The notes: generated by a model from the sequence alone, not told the origin. Positions 43,804-54,883 are shown, numbered from the stretch's first letter. The stretch: DNA of 64,000 bases from Sphingobacterium faecium (GCF_003054045.1 NZ_QBKH01000005.1:62001-126000); one strand, 5' to 3'. Translations and numbers: made by a program.

Positions 43804-46800
43804 ATGTTTGATGTTTATATAAAAAGGCCTATCCTATCGTTGGTTATATCATTATTTATAACCTTACTGGGATTGTTGGCCTTATTTACACTACCTGTTA
43901 CCCAGTTTCCTGATATTGTTCCACCATCCGTTGTTGTAACAGCGAATTATACAGGCGCAAATGCCGAAGTAAGTACCAATGCTGTTGCGATTCCTTTGGA
44001 ACGTGCCATAAACGGTGTTGCAGGTATGACCTCTATGAATACGGTATCGACCAATAATGGTACAACGCTGATTCAGGTGGTATTTAAAGTGGGTATTGAT
44101 CCCGATATTGCGGCAGTAAATGTACAAAATAGGGTCACAACAGTGCTCGATGAACTTCCAGAGGAAGTAACACGCGCCGGAGTGACCACAGAGAAAGAAG
44201 TAAACAGTATGTTGATGTATTTAAATCTTTATACCGAAGATGAAACTGCTGACGAACGTTTTATTTACAATTTTACGGATATCAATGTGCTCAAAGAGCT
44301 CAAGCGTATAGAGGGTGTCGGTTTTGCACAAATCATGGGGATGCGCGATTATGCCATGCGTGTTTGGGTTAAACCAGATCGTTTAGCGGCCTATAATATA
44401 TCAACCGATGAGTTGATTGCTTCATTAAGAAAGCAAAATATTGAAGCAGCTCCGGGTCAGACTGGTATCAGTTCGGATAAAATGGTCAATATGCAGCAAT
44501 ACGTACTCCGCTATCCTGGAAAATTCTCCGAACCCGAAGAATATGCAAATGTACCCATTCGTGCAAATTCAGATGGAACTATTATCCGCATAAAAGATGT
44601 AGCCGACATTGAGTTTGGTTCGCTGGACTACGAGATGGTTTCTAAAACCGATGGAAGACCTTCAGCATCCATCATGTTGAAACAATTACCAGGATCCAAT
44701 GCTCAAGATGTGATTAAACGTGTCAAAGATCGAATGTCCGAATTGCAAACAGCGACTTTCCCTGCAGGTATGAAGTATACGATGGGCTACGACGTCTCAC
44801 GCTTTTTAGATGCATCGATCTCCAGTGTTATCAAAACATTGTTGGAGGCATTCTTATTGGTATTCGTCGTTGTATTTATCTTTTTGCAAAACTTTAGAGC
44901 TACTTTGATTCCCATATTAGCTGTACCAGTTAGTTTGATTGGTTCCCTGTTCTGTATGCAGATGCTCGGATTCTCCATCAATTTATTGACCCTATTTGCA
45001 CTCGTGCTCGCCATTGGTATTGTGATTGACAATGGTATTGTGGTGGTCGAAGCCGTATTCGCAAAGATGGAGGAAGAAAATCTGCCACCCATGGAAGCTA
45101 CCCTTGCCGCGATGAAAGAAGTCGGTACAGCTGTGATTGCGATTACTTTGGTCATGTCTGCTGTATTTATACCCGTTGCCTTTCTAGATGGACCCGTTGG
45201 TATATTTTATAGGCAATTTTCCCTCACATTAGCGTCCGCCATTATTATCTCCGGTATCAACGCGCTGACATTGACACCAGCGCTATGTGCGCTCATGTTA
45301 AAGAATCCACACGATCAGAAAGAGAAAAACAACTGGATGACGCGCTTCTTTAAAAAATTCAATCAAGCATACGATAAATTAGCCGGAAGATACCGTGGAT
45401 TTCTATCTAAAACCGTTAGCCGAAGGGGACTTACAATCGTGGTATTAGTCGTTTCGTTTATCGCTACATGGGGAACCAGTGCGATCTTACCATCTGGATT
45501 TATCCCAACAGAAGATCAAGGGATGGTGTATGTCAGTGTGACCACACCGCCAGGAGCTACCGTAGACCGTACTGAAAAAGCATTGGATGAAGTCGATCGG
45601 ATATCCAGAAGTTTAGAATCCGTCGAAACGGTCTCCACACTTGCTGGCTATAGCATCTTAACAGAAGTATCAGGATCATCATACGGTATGGGAATGATCA
45701 ACTTAAAATCTTGGGAAGATCGTTCACAAACGGTAGACGATGTGATGAATGAGCTTAAGGAAAAAACGGCGCATATTGCCGATGCCCAAATCGAGTTCTT
45801 CCCTCCGCCTACCGTTCCTGGTTTTGGTAATGCTGCAGGTTTTGAAGTTCGTTTACTGGATAAAACAGGAACCGAAGACTTAAATAAGACTGCTGTTGTA
45901 TTAGAAGAATTTATAAATAAACTCAATTCCAGCGAGTCCATTGAGAGTGTTTCCTCTGGATTTGACGTCAATTTCCCTCAGTATATGTTGGAAATAGACT
46001 ACGATTTGGCTGCCAAGAAGGGCATATCAGTCGATAATGCAATGAATACATTGCAAACCCTAATGGGGAGTTTTTACGCGACCAATTTCATCCGTTATGG
46101 ACAGATGTATAAAGTAATGGTACAAGCAGATGCAAATTATCGAAAACAACCAGAAGACGTGCTGAATCTCTTTGTTAAAACCGACAATGGTGAAATGGTT
46201 CCATATTCAGCCTTTATGACTATGAAGCGGGTATTTGGTCCAGAGCAGATTACACGCTATAATATGTTTACAAGTGCGATGATCAATGGTCAGCCAGCAG
46301 CCGGTTTCAGTACAGGTCAAGCGATCGAAACGATACAAGAAATTGCCAAAACGCTACCACAAGGTTATAGCATTGAATGGTCTGGTATGACCAAAGAGCA
46401 AATAGCATCCGGTGATCAGACGATTTATATCTTTGCCTTAGTCTTATTATTTGTTTACTTACTATTAGCCGCTCAGTACGAAAGCTTCTTCCTGCCCTTA
46501 CCTGTCATATTATGTATTCCAGCAGGTATGTTTGGAGCCTTCCTATTCTTAAAGTTATTAGGTCTAGAAAACAACATCTATGCACAGGTCGCACTCGTCA
46601 TGTTGATTGGTCTATTAGGAAAAAATGCCATTCTGATTGTCGAATATGCAGTACTGAAAAACAAACAAGGTATGACGATTGTAGATGCTGCTATCGATGG
46701 AGCCATCGCCCGTTTAAGACCGATTTTAATGACATCATTCGCTTTCGTTGCAGGTTTAATTCCTTTGATGTTCTCATCTGGGGCAAGTGCAATCGGAAAT

Positions 46801-48363
46801 CGGACAATAGGTACAGCTTCTGTTGGTGGTATGTTGATTGGGACCGTTATCGGGGTATTGATTATTCCTGCATTATATGTTCTATGCTCCAAAAAAGCTA
46901 AAAAAGTGAATAAGAAAAAATTAGGTACAGTCGCTTCTATCTTTCTAGCTTTGCTATTAATATCAAGCTGCTCTGTTCCAAAAAATATGACATCGCTGCA
47001 ATCTTCGGTGCTTCCTGAAAAATTTTCACCAGCAACAAGCAAAACAGATACCTCGATCGGTCAGATTCCTTGGAGAAAAGTATTTAAAGATCAGAAGCTG
47101 ATTGTACTGATCGACTCTGCCTTGATCTACAATTACGATTTACAGATGGCAATCAAGCGTATTGAAATGGCTCAATCAAGTTTCAAACAGAAAAAAGCAG
47201 CCTTATTTCCAAAAGTAAATGCAGAGTTGGGCGCTGGATTGACCAAGTATGGCTTCTATACTGAAGAGGGAATCGGTAATTACGACAGTAATTTTTCCGA
47301 AAATCTACAATCAGACGAAAAAATACCATCACCTGCTATTCCAGACTATTTTGTAGGAATACGCAGTTCATGGGAAATCGATATTTGGGGAAAATTAAAG
47401 AACCTCAGACAATCCTCTTATGAAAATTACCTGGCACAGCTCGAAGCAAAACAATTGATTGCGACAGAATTGGTTTCCAATATTGGCTCCGCTTATTATC
47501 AGTTGATCAGTTTGGATAATCAATTGGCTGTATTTGAAAAAAATCTCAGATTACAGGAAAAAGCCTTAGCTATCATTGAAGTTCAGAAAGAAGCAGGTCG
47601 CACAACCGAATTAGCAGTTCAACAGTTTAAAGCGATTCTCGCCAATTCAAAATCAGATCGTGCAAAAACAAAGCAAGAGATCAGCATATTGGAAAATCAC
47701 ATTAATTTTCTCATCGGTCGTGTCAATAGACCGATTGAACGTACAGTAATCAAATTAGAGGAAGTACATCTGTTTGATAAGTTGACTTCTGGCGACCCCG
47801 CATTGATGCTTGCTCTAAGGCCAGATATCCGTGAAGCATCTCATCAATTGTTATCCGCGATGCATGAAGTACATGCTGCAAAAGCAGCATTTCTTCCTAC
47901 AGTAGTATTGTCTCCATTTATCGGTCTCAATTCCTTTAGCTTTGATAAATTGATCGATATCAATAAATCTACCACCTATGGTTTATTTGGAGGAATTACA
48001 GCACCCATTTTCAATCAAAGAGAATTGAAAACCCAGTATGAACAATATAAAGGAAGTTACGGAATTGCTTTTCTCAATTATGAAAAGATCGTGCTGCAAG
48101 CCTACAATGAAGTTTCCAATGCTTTACTGACTGAAGATCATATCATCGATCGATTTCAACATAAAAATGAGCAAGTGGCTGCATTAGAATCTTCTGTAAA
48201 TTCGGCTCATGATCTATTTTTGGCTGGACGTATCAATTATTTAGAGATCATTACCAGTCAAAGAGAATCTCTAGCTGCTCAGATTGAGCAGGTCAATATT
48301 CTCGAAGAAAAAATCTTGAATCAATTGGTGCTTTACAAAGCATTAGGTGGAGGTTGGCAATAA
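43804..48363 (+). CDS. AcrB-type RND permease fused to a NodT-type outer-membrane lipoprotein
   Basis: Residues 1-1040 are a hydrophobe/amphiphile RND exporter: MFDVYIKRPILSLVISLF, LPVTQFPDIVPPSVVV, LALVLAIGIVIDNGIVVVEA with the acidic relay residue, and a GASAIGNRTIGTASVGGM loop near 1000. A basic stretch (KKAKKVNKKK) and a hydrophobic core then end in the lipobox LLISSC (Cys1056). Residues 1056-1519 are a NodT/OprM-like outer-membrane efflux lipoprotein. Both halves look complete, so this is a true in-frame fusion, not a sequencing join. The substrate is unknown; multidrug export is likely. Confidence 0.93.
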   Translation: MFDVYIKRPILSLVISLFITLLGLLALFTLPVTQFPDIVPPSVVVTANYTGANAEVSTNAVAIPLERAINGVAGMTSMNTVSTNNGTTLIQVVFKVGIDPDIAAVNVQNRVTTVLDELPEEVTRAGVTTEKEVNSMLMYLNLYTEDETADERFIYNFTDINVLKELKRIEGVGFAQIMGMRDYAMRVWVKPDRLAAYNISTDELIASLRKQNIEAAPGQTGISSDKMVNMQQYVLRYPGKFSEPEEYANVPIRANSDGTIIRIKDVADIEFGSLDYEMVSKTDGRPSASIMLKQLPGSNAQDVIKRVKDRMSELQTATFPAGMKYTMGYDVSRFLDASISSVIKTLLEAFLLVFVVVFIFLQNFRATLIPILAVPVSLIGSLFCMQMLGFSINLLTLFALVLAIGIVIDNGIVVVEAVFAKMEEENLPPMEATLAAMKEVGTAVIAITLVMSAVFIPVAFLDGPVGIFYRQFSLTLASAIIISGINALTLTPALCALMLKNPHDQKEKNNWMTRFFKKFNQAYDKLAGRYRGFLSKTVSRRGLTIVVLVVSFIATWGTSAILPSGFIPTEDQGMVYVSVTTPPGATVDRTEKALDEVDRISRSLESVETVSTLAGYSILTEVSGSSYGMGMINLKSWEDRSQTVDDVMNELKEKTAHIADAQIEFFPPPTVPGFGNAAGFEVRLLDKTGTEDLNKTAVVLEEFINKLNSSESIESVSSGFDVNFPQYMLEIDYDLAAKKGISVDNAMNTLQTLMGSFYATNFIRYGQMYKVMVQADANYRKQPEDVLNLFVKTDNGEMVPYSAFMTMKRVFGPEQITRYNMFTSAMINGQPAAGFSTGQAIETIQEIAKTLPQGYSIEWSGMTKEQIASGDQTIYIFALVLLFVYLLLAAQYESFFLPLPVILCIPAGMFGAFLFLKLLGLENNIYAQVALVMLIGLLGKNAILIVEYAVLKNKQGMTIVDAAIDGAIARLRPILMTSFAFVAGLIPLMFSSGASAIGNRTIGTASVGGMLIGTVIGVLIIPALYVLCSKKAKKVNKKKLGTVASIFLALLLISSCSVPKNMTSLQSSVLPEKFSPATSKTDTSIGQIPWRKVFKDQKLIVLIDSALIYNYDLQMAIKRIEMAQSSFKQKKAALFPKVNAELGAGLTKYGFYTEEGIGNYDSNFSENLQSDEKIPSPAIPDYFVGIRSSWEIDIWGKLKNLRQSSYENYLAQLEAKQLIATELVSNIGSAYYQLISLDNQLAVFEKNLRLQEKALAIIEVQKEAGRTTELAVQQFKAILANSKSDRAKTKQEISILENHINFLIGRVNRPIERTVIKLEEVHLFDKLTSGDPALMLALRPDIREASHQLLSAMHEVHAAKAAFLPTVVLSPFIGLNSFSFDKLIDINKSTTYGLFGGITAPIFNQRELKTQYEQYKGSYGIAFLNYEKIVLQAYNEVSNALLTEDHIIDRFQHKNEQVAALESSVNSAHDLFLAGRINYLEIITSQRESLAAQIEQVNILEEKILNQLVLYKALGGGWQ

Positions 48364-48378
48364 AAAGTAAAATGTATA

Positions 48379-48414
48379 AAAAAAGGTTGGTTTTATTTAA
48401 GCCAACCTTTTTTA
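48379..48414 (+). terminator. Intrinsic terminator after the AcrB-type fusion gene
   Basis: AAAAGGTTGG pairs with CCAACCTTTT around a loop of about 11 nt and is followed by a T-run. Confidence 0.85.
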
Positions 48415-48416
48415 TG

Positions 48417-49735
<1,319 letters not shown>

Positions 49736-49778
49736 GTTCTAGATTATAGTTTAATCTTCCAATCTGGTGAATTATACC

Positions 49779-50669
49779 TTAAAAGTATCCTTGTTTTTTA
49801 CGATCTTCCATTGCCGCTTCCGACACCTTATCATCCATCCTTGCTCCACGCTCACTAACCGTTGACGCTTTGATTTCGGCAATGATATCGTCCAGTGCAG
49901 TCGCTTCTGAATCCACAGCAGCGGTACAAGTCATATCACCTACAGTTCTAAATCGTACCGATTTAGTTTCGATCACATCCTCCTCATCGATATTTAAGAA
50001 AGGAGCTGCCGCCATCAACTGACCATTACGGGTGATCACTTCACGTTCATGGCTAAAGTAGATACTTGGAAGTTGAATGTTTTCCCGTTTGATATAATTC
50101 CAAACATCCAGTTCCGTCCAATTTGATATGGGAAATACACGGACGTTTTCTCCCTTATTGATTTTTCCGTTAAATATATTCCAAAGCTCAGGACGTTGGC
50201 GCTTTGGATCCCACTGTCCAAATTCATCACGTACAGAGAACACACGTTCTTTTGCCCTAGCCTTTTCCTCGTCGCGACGAGCACCACCGATACATGCATC
50301 AAAACCATTTTCCGCAATGGTATCCAACAGCGTCACAGTCTGTAATGCATTTCTACTCGCATTTTTCCCTTTCTGCTCCACCACTTTTCCAGCATCTATG
50401 CTATCCTGTACATACCCCACGATCAGTTTTTCACCGATCTGATCGATCAACCAATCACGATAGGCAATTGTTTCTGGGAAATTATGTCCGGTATCTATAT
50501 GTACCAGAGGAAAAGGAAACTTACCTGGTCTAAATGCTTTTAATGCCAAATGAACCAACGTAATCGAATCCTTTCCGCCTGAAAATAAGAGTGCGGGGTT
50601 CTCAAATTGCCCAGCTACTTCACGTAATATATAGATTGATTCTGCTTCTAGTTGATCTAAATAATCCAT
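49779..50669 (-). CDS. cysD: Sulfate adenylyltransferase subunit 2
   Basis: This ATP-pyrophosphatase-fold subunit makes adenylyl sulfate (APS) from ATP and sulfate. It has the PP-loop LLFSGGKDSITLVHL near residue 28, PLVHIDTGHNFPET, CIGGARRDEEKARAKER and the C-terminal GDMTCTAAVDSEAT. Length 296 is normal. It lies 43 bp upstream of cysN and 10 bp after cysH. Confidence 0.96.
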   Translation of the reverse strand: MDYLDQLEAESIYILREVAGQFENPALLFSGGKDSITLVHLALKAFRPGKFPFPLVHIDTGHNFPETIAYRDWLIDQIGEKLIVGYVQDSIDAGKVVEQKGKNASRNALQTVTLLDTIAENGFDACIGGARRDEEKARAKERVFSVRDEFGQWDPKRQRPELWNIFNGKINKGENVRVFPISNWTELDVWNYIKRENIQLPSIYFSHEREVITRNGQLMAAAPFLNIDEEDVIETKSVRFRTVGDMTCTAAVDSEATALDDIIAEIKASTVSERGARMDDKVSEAAMEDRKKQGYF

Positions 50670-50679
50670 TTAATCTTTT

Positions 50680-51381
50680 TTATTTTGTTGTCACATGTAA
50701 TCCACACTCCTTTTTACTCTGATCTTCCCACCACCATCGTCCAGCGCGAAAGTCTTCACCCTCTTGAACAGCCCGCGTGCAGGGTGCGCAGCCTATGCTT
50801 GGAAAACCTTTATCATGCAGTACATTATAAGGTATACGCTCACTTTTGATATAATTATTCACCATCTCGAAAGTCCAGTCAAATAACGGATGAATTTTGA
50901 TGATATCGTTCACCTCGTCATACTCTATATAGTCCATATCATGGCGATTAGCAGATTGTTCCGCTCTAATTCCCGTAATCCAAATTTTAGCACCCCGCAA
51001 TGCGCGTTGTAATGGTTCTATTTTTCGGATGTAGCAGCAAGACTTTCTATTTTCTACAGATTCATAAAACGCATTCGGTCCCTTTTGCGAAACAAACTCT
51101 TGGATTTGCTCTGTATTGGGATAATAGGTATTGATCTTCAAAGCATAACGTTCTACAGTTCTGCTCCAGAGCGAGTACGTCTCTTTAAACAATCGGCCTG
51201 TGTCCAAAGTAAACACCTCAATGTTCACTTTGCTTTTCCCTATCCAGTCAGTGATAATCTGATCTTCGATACCAAACGAAGTCGAGAATACCACCTGATT
51301 TGGATAGTGCTCAGTAATGGCCTGAAGCAATTCTACTCCCTGCTTTCCTGATAATAGTTCTTTTATTTTATTGATCTCCAT
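50680..51381 (-). CDS. cysH: Adenylyl-sulfate (APS) reductase, CysH family
   Basis: This enzyme reduces activated sulfate to sulfite. The PP-loop-like FSTSFGIEDQIITDW opens the domain. The four cysteines of a [4Fe-4S] cluster are present, CC in RKSCCYIRK and CxxC in GCAPC, with the catalytic Cys in KKECGLHVTT. This cluster marks APS rather than PAPS reductases, and fits the absence of an APS kinase gene here. I prefer ATG at 51381 (233 residues, 14-bp overlap with the upstream gene); ATG at 51411 would add 10 residues and a 44-bp overlap. Confidence 0.93.
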   Translation of the reverse strand: MEINKIKELLSGKQGVELLQAITEHYPNQVVFSTSFGIEDQIITDWIGKSKVNIEVFTLDTGRLFKETYSLWSRTVERYALKINTYYPNTEQIQEFVSQKGPNAFYESVENRKSCCYIRKIEPLQRALRGAKIWITGIRAEQSANRHDMDYIEYDEVNDIIKIHPLFDWTFEMVNNYIKSERIPYNVLHDKGFPSIGCAPCTRAVQEGEDFRAGRWWWEDQSKKECGLHVTTK

Positions 51382-51952
51382 CTCTCTCAACCAACGATTT
51401 AGTATGTTCATTAAGCGCTGTCACTTTCGCTTGAAAGTCTCCCTTCAATTGATCCCGAAGTTGACTCATCAACTCCAACGTATCGTCAATTTCTTCAGGA
51501 AGCATATTCTGCAAAAGCTCTTTCACCCTTTTTGCTATAGTGGGCGATTTTCCATTTGTCGAAATCGCGATTTTCAAATTTCCTTTTTTAACAATTGATC
51601 CCAGATAAAAGTCACACAACTGCGGTTTATCAGCCGCATTGAGCAAGATAAAACGAGCACTTGCCAATGCTCTGATCTCATCATTGAGCTCATGGTTATT
51701 TGTGGCCAACATCACCAGATGTTTATGATCCAGATCCGACTCTACAAAATCACGCTCTTCAAATCTGACATGCGCATACTGCATCAATATAATTTTAAAC
51801 TCGCAGCAGATCTCACTCGCAATAACAGTTACCTTAGCCTGATCATTATTATGAATGATTGCTTGAAATTTTTCTAAGCCAATCGGACCTCCCCCCACTA
51901 GTAGAATGTGAATTTGATCCGGTTTTACAAAAATTGGAAATAGTGTATTCAT
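51368..51952 (-). CDS. Siroheme synthase N-terminal domain (precorrin-2 dehydrogenase type)
   Basis: This 194-residue protein corresponds to the NAD-binding half of CysG, like yeast Met8 or SirC: it oxidises precorrin-2 and may insert iron to give siroheme. Visible are MNTLFPIFVKPDQIHILLVG with the Rossmann loop GGGPIGLEKFQ, the NAADKPQLCDFYLGSIVKKG segment and the STNGKSPTIAKRVKELL signature. The methyltransferase half is the separate cobA gene directly upstream (no gap). It supplies cofactor for the sulfite reductase of the same operon. Confidence 0.92.
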   Translation of the reverse strand: MNTLFPIFVKPDQIHILLVGGGPIGLEKFQAIIHNNDQAKVTVIASEICCEFKIILMQYAHVRFEERDFVESDLDHKHLVMLATNNHELNDEIRALASARFILLNAADKPQLCDFYLGSIVKKGNLKIAISTNGKSPTIAKRVKELLQNMLPEEIDDTLELMSQLRDQLKGDFQAKVTALNEHTKSLVERDGDQ

Positions 51953-52711
51953 TTAGGCTGTTGCATATTTTCCAATGATATTTTTGAAATTAGGATGTTT
52001 TTTAACCACCTCGCCCAATACAATAATAGCAGGAACACCAATGCGTTTTTCTTGCGTCTCATCCAGAATATCATCGATTGTACCCATTATGATTTTCTCA
52101 TTTGGCGTAGAGCCATTTTGAATCAATGCAATCGGTAGGTTTTCTTTACCATGCTGCCTGTAGAGTTCCACGATCTCGGTCAATTTTCCAAAACCCATTA
52201 ACACCACCACTGTAGCATTGGTTTTAACAGCAGCATATAGATCTTCCGACAATTTTCCAGCCGTAGTTGATCCCGTGATCACCCAAAAACTTTCACTCAT
52301 GCCCCGATACGTCAACGGAATTTTTTGTAAACCGGTAAGCCCAATACTCGAAGAGATACCAGGAACGACGGCGGTTTCGATATCAAATTGACTGACAAAA
52401 TCCAGCTCTTCACCACCACGACCAAAAACAAATGGATCGCCACCTTTCAGCCGGACAACATGACCATGTGTCAATGCATAATCAACCAACAGTTGATTGA
52501 TCTGATCTTGTGAAGTAGAGAGCTGTTCGGCTCGTTTTCCAACATATATTTTCGTGCAGTTTTCACCTGCAAAATCCAGTAAACTTTCATCAACTAAGGC
52601 ATCATATAAAATCACATCAGCAGATTTGATTGCCTTTATACCTTTTAAACTGATCAATTCAGGATCTCCGGGACCAGCTCCGACCAAGGTTACTTTTGGT
52701 TTCATATTCAT
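51953..52711 (-). CDS. cobA: Uroporphyrinogen-III C-methyltransferase
   Basis: This SAM-dependent enzyme methylates uroporphyrinogen III twice to give precorrin-2, the precursor of siroheme. Family motifs are LVGAGPGDPELISLKGIKAI, VILYDALVDESLL, VVRLKGGDPFVFGRGGEE and PGISSSIG. Length 252 matches stand-alone SUMT. It sits 16 bp after the sulfite reductase gene and abuts the siroheme synthase gene. Confidence 0.95.
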   Translation of the reverse strand: MNMKPKVTLVGAGPGDPELISLKGIKAIKSADVILYDALVDESLLDFAGENCTKIYVGKRAEQLSTSQDQINQLLVDYALTHGHVVRLKGGDPFVFGRGGEELDFVSQFDIETAVVPGISSSIGLTGLQKIPLTYRGMSESFWVITGSTTAGKLSEDLYAAVKTNATVVVLMGFGKLTEIVELYRQHGKENLPIALIQNGSTPNEKIIMGTIDDILDETQEKRIGVPAIIVLGEVVKKHPNFKNIIGKYATA

Positions 52712-52727
52712 TCTTCTATCCTCCTCA

Positions 52728-54830
52728 TTAATTCACTACCACACCATTTCTATACGCATACACAGCATCAAAGAAAGTATTCAAACTTGCCAGATAATTT
52801 TCAGCAAATTCTGGTGTCGGTTCATTTTTATTGATTTGCAATACTAGTTCAGGAAATGTGGTATCCAAGGTAAATAATTGTTGTTCCACAAACTGTGTTT
52901 GAAATTCCTGAATCACCGCATGCTGTGAACTCACATTTACCCCTTTGTCCAATAATAATGCTTTGGCACATCCGATAAAGGTACTGTAAGCATGATATAT
53001 CGAATCCGCATATTTCTTCTCTTCAAAAGCCGACACTGCCCATGCTCTCTTTTCCTCCGCTTCATAGATTAATGTCGCTACTAGATCAATCATCACACCA
53101 GCACATTCACCTACGCCAATTGCTGTTTCAAAAGTCTCTTGATGTCCCCAGTCGATGTATTCATCATCCGACAATGTCGTCAAGTCAGCCAATGGCTTCA
53201 ATAACGTATAAAAATAATTTTTTGTCTGACGATCATAATAAGCATGGAAGTTTTCACCTTCCTGAACATTCTTTTTATAATCCGATAAGACCAAATCTAC
53301 CACATGCAACACTCTTTTTGTTGGCACTTTTATGATTCTTTCAGCCACACGACCTACACCATCACCAACAGTACCACCACCGATCATGACCTGTGCAGCA
53401 GGAACAACTTTTCCATTCGCTTTCACAGAGCTACCATGAAATCCCAAATGAGCTAAACCATGTTGACCACAAGAATTCATACAACCCGATATTTTTATCT
53501 TAAGTTCCCTATTGTACACAAAATCGGCATAAAAATCACGGATGTACGTTTCGATTACGCGCGCCATCTCTGTACTATTGGAAATCCCTAGATTACAAGT
53601 ATCCGTTCCTGGACAAGTCGTCACGTCGGATGTGCTCTCAAATCCAGGTGAAGCCAACTCCAACTTTTTCAATAATTGATAGATATGAGGTAAAGACTGC
53701 TCTGTAGCATACTTCAGCAATAAACCTTGATTTTGTGTAAAACGAATCTCATCGGCAACTAAACCCGCCAATCCTGCGACCAGCACTCGTGCTTTTTCAG
53801 TAGGAAGATCACCCGTCGATATTTTTGCAAATACGCCATAATAACCTTTTTGCTTTTGTTCAAATGTATTTGTCGACTTCCAGATCAGGTAATCAGCATC
53901 TCCATCCAACGCTACAAGTTCAATTGCACTTGTATCTGGAGGAGTAGGTTGACTGATGGTATTTCGATCAATTTGAAATGATTTAACAGCATTTGCAACA
54001 CGCTCTTCCGCAATAAGTCGCAACACTTCATCAATACCCAATTTTTGGATCAAATATTTAAAGCGTGCTTTATTTCTATTATTACGCTCACCATAGCGGT
54101 CAAATACACGTAAAGAAGACTCAACAAACGGAATCAACTGATCTTCATGTAAAAATTCATGTACCAAGTGTGCTAGAAAAGGTTGAGAACCCAATCCGCC
54201 ACCTAACAGAACTTTAAAACCACGTTCTTCTTTACCATCAATAAGTTGTATTTTAGGGATGAAGCCCAGATCATGGATATAGGAAAATGCGGTATCATCT
54301 TCCGAAGACGAAAATGACATTTTAAATTTACGCCCCATTTCCGCACAGATCGGGTTTCTTAAACAAAATTCAAAAACAGCCTGTGCGTAAGGAGAAACAT
54401 CAAAAGGTTCTTTTGGATCTATACCAGCTGTAGGCGATGCTGTTACATTTCGCACCGTGTTGCCACACGCTTCACGTAAGGTGATATCGTCCTCAGCCAA
54501 TTTAGCCCATAATTCTGGTGTACGATCTAGACTAACAAAATGAATCTGGATATCCTGTCTTGTCGTGATATGCAAATTACGAATAGCATATTCATCAGAC
54601 ACATCCGATATTTTGATGACTTGTTTGAAAGTTGCTTTTCCAAAAGGCAATTTAATACGCACCATTTGCACTCCGGGCTGACGTTGTCCGTAAACCCCTC
54701 TTGCTAGGCGCAATGAACGAAATTTTTCATCCGTAATTTTTCCCTCTTGGAAAAGTCTAATTTTCTTTTCTAAATCAATAATCTCTTGCTCAACCACAGG
54801 GTTTTCAAGCTCTGTACGGAAACTTTGCAT
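52728..54830 (-). CDS. Siroheme-dependent sulfite reductase with a HEPN-like C-terminal domain
   Basis: Residues 1-540 form a nitrite/sulfite reductase with duplicated ferredoxin-like halves and the four [4Fe-4S]/siroheme ligands: CPGTDTC (Cys406 and Cys412) and SGCMNSCGQHG (Cys450 and Cys454). In this operon it must make sulfide from sulfite. Residues about 570-690 are a helical extension (ATLIYEAEEKRAWAVSAF, YADSIYHAYSTFIGCAKALL, HAVIQEFQTQFV) resembling a HEPN domain, which is absent from E. coli CysI. No flavoprotein CysJ is nearby, so ferredoxin is the likely donor. Confidence 0.92.
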   Translation of the reverse strand: MQSFRTELENPVVEQEIIDLEKKIRLFQEGKITDEKFRSLRLARGVYGQRQPGVQMVRIKLPFGKATFKQVIKISDVSDEYAIRNLHITTRQDIQIHFVSLDRTPELWAKLAEDDITLREACGNTVRNVTASPTAGIDPKEPFDVSPYAQAVFEFCLRNPICAEMGRKFKMSFSSSEDDTAFSYIHDLGFIPKIQLIDGKEERGFKVLLGGGLGSQPFLAHLVHEFLHEDQLIPFVESSLRVFDRYGERNNRNKARFKYLIQKLGIDEVLRLIAEERVANAVKSFQIDRNTISQPTPPDTSAIELVALDGDADYLIWKSTNTFEQKQKGYYGVFAKISTGDLPTEKARVLVAGLAGLVADEIRFTQNQGLLLKYATEQSLPHIYQLLKKLELASPGFESTSDVTTCPGTDTCNLGISNSTEMARVIETYIRDFYADFVYNRELKIKISGCMNSCGQHGLAHLGFHGSSVKANGKVVPAAQVMIGGGTVGDGVGRVAERIIKVPTKRVLHVVDLVLSDYKKNVQEGENFHAYYDRQTKNYFYTLLKPLADLTTLSDDEYIDWGHQETFETAIGVGECAGVMIDLVATLIYEAEEKRAWAVSAFEEKKYADSIYHAYSTFIGCAKALLLDKGVNVSSQHAVIQEFQTQFVEQQLFTLDTTFPELVLQINKNEPTPEFAENYLASLNTFFDAVYAYRNGVVVN

Positions 54831-54875
54831 ATGCTGAAATTGTATTTATTTGGTCTGTATTCTCTTCTATTGGTT

Positions 54876-54883
54876 CAAAAGTA
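54876..54883 (-). promoter_or_regulatory. Possible -7 box of the sulfate-assimilation operon
   Basis: The minus strand reads TACTTTTG. No clear -33 element is found. The leader to the sulfite reductase ATG would be about 41 nt. Confidence 0.4.

Noticed and set aside
46512..46901. 129-codon frame inside the AcrB-type fusion gene
   Set aside because: It is a +1 shadow of a highly conserved transmembrane region, with an implausible Cys/Arg/Trp-rich product.
43804..48363. Possible sequencing error joining two separate genes
   Set aside because: The permease and channel halves are both complete and joined by a sensible basic stretch and signal sequence. The same type of fusion occurs independently at 34836-39158.
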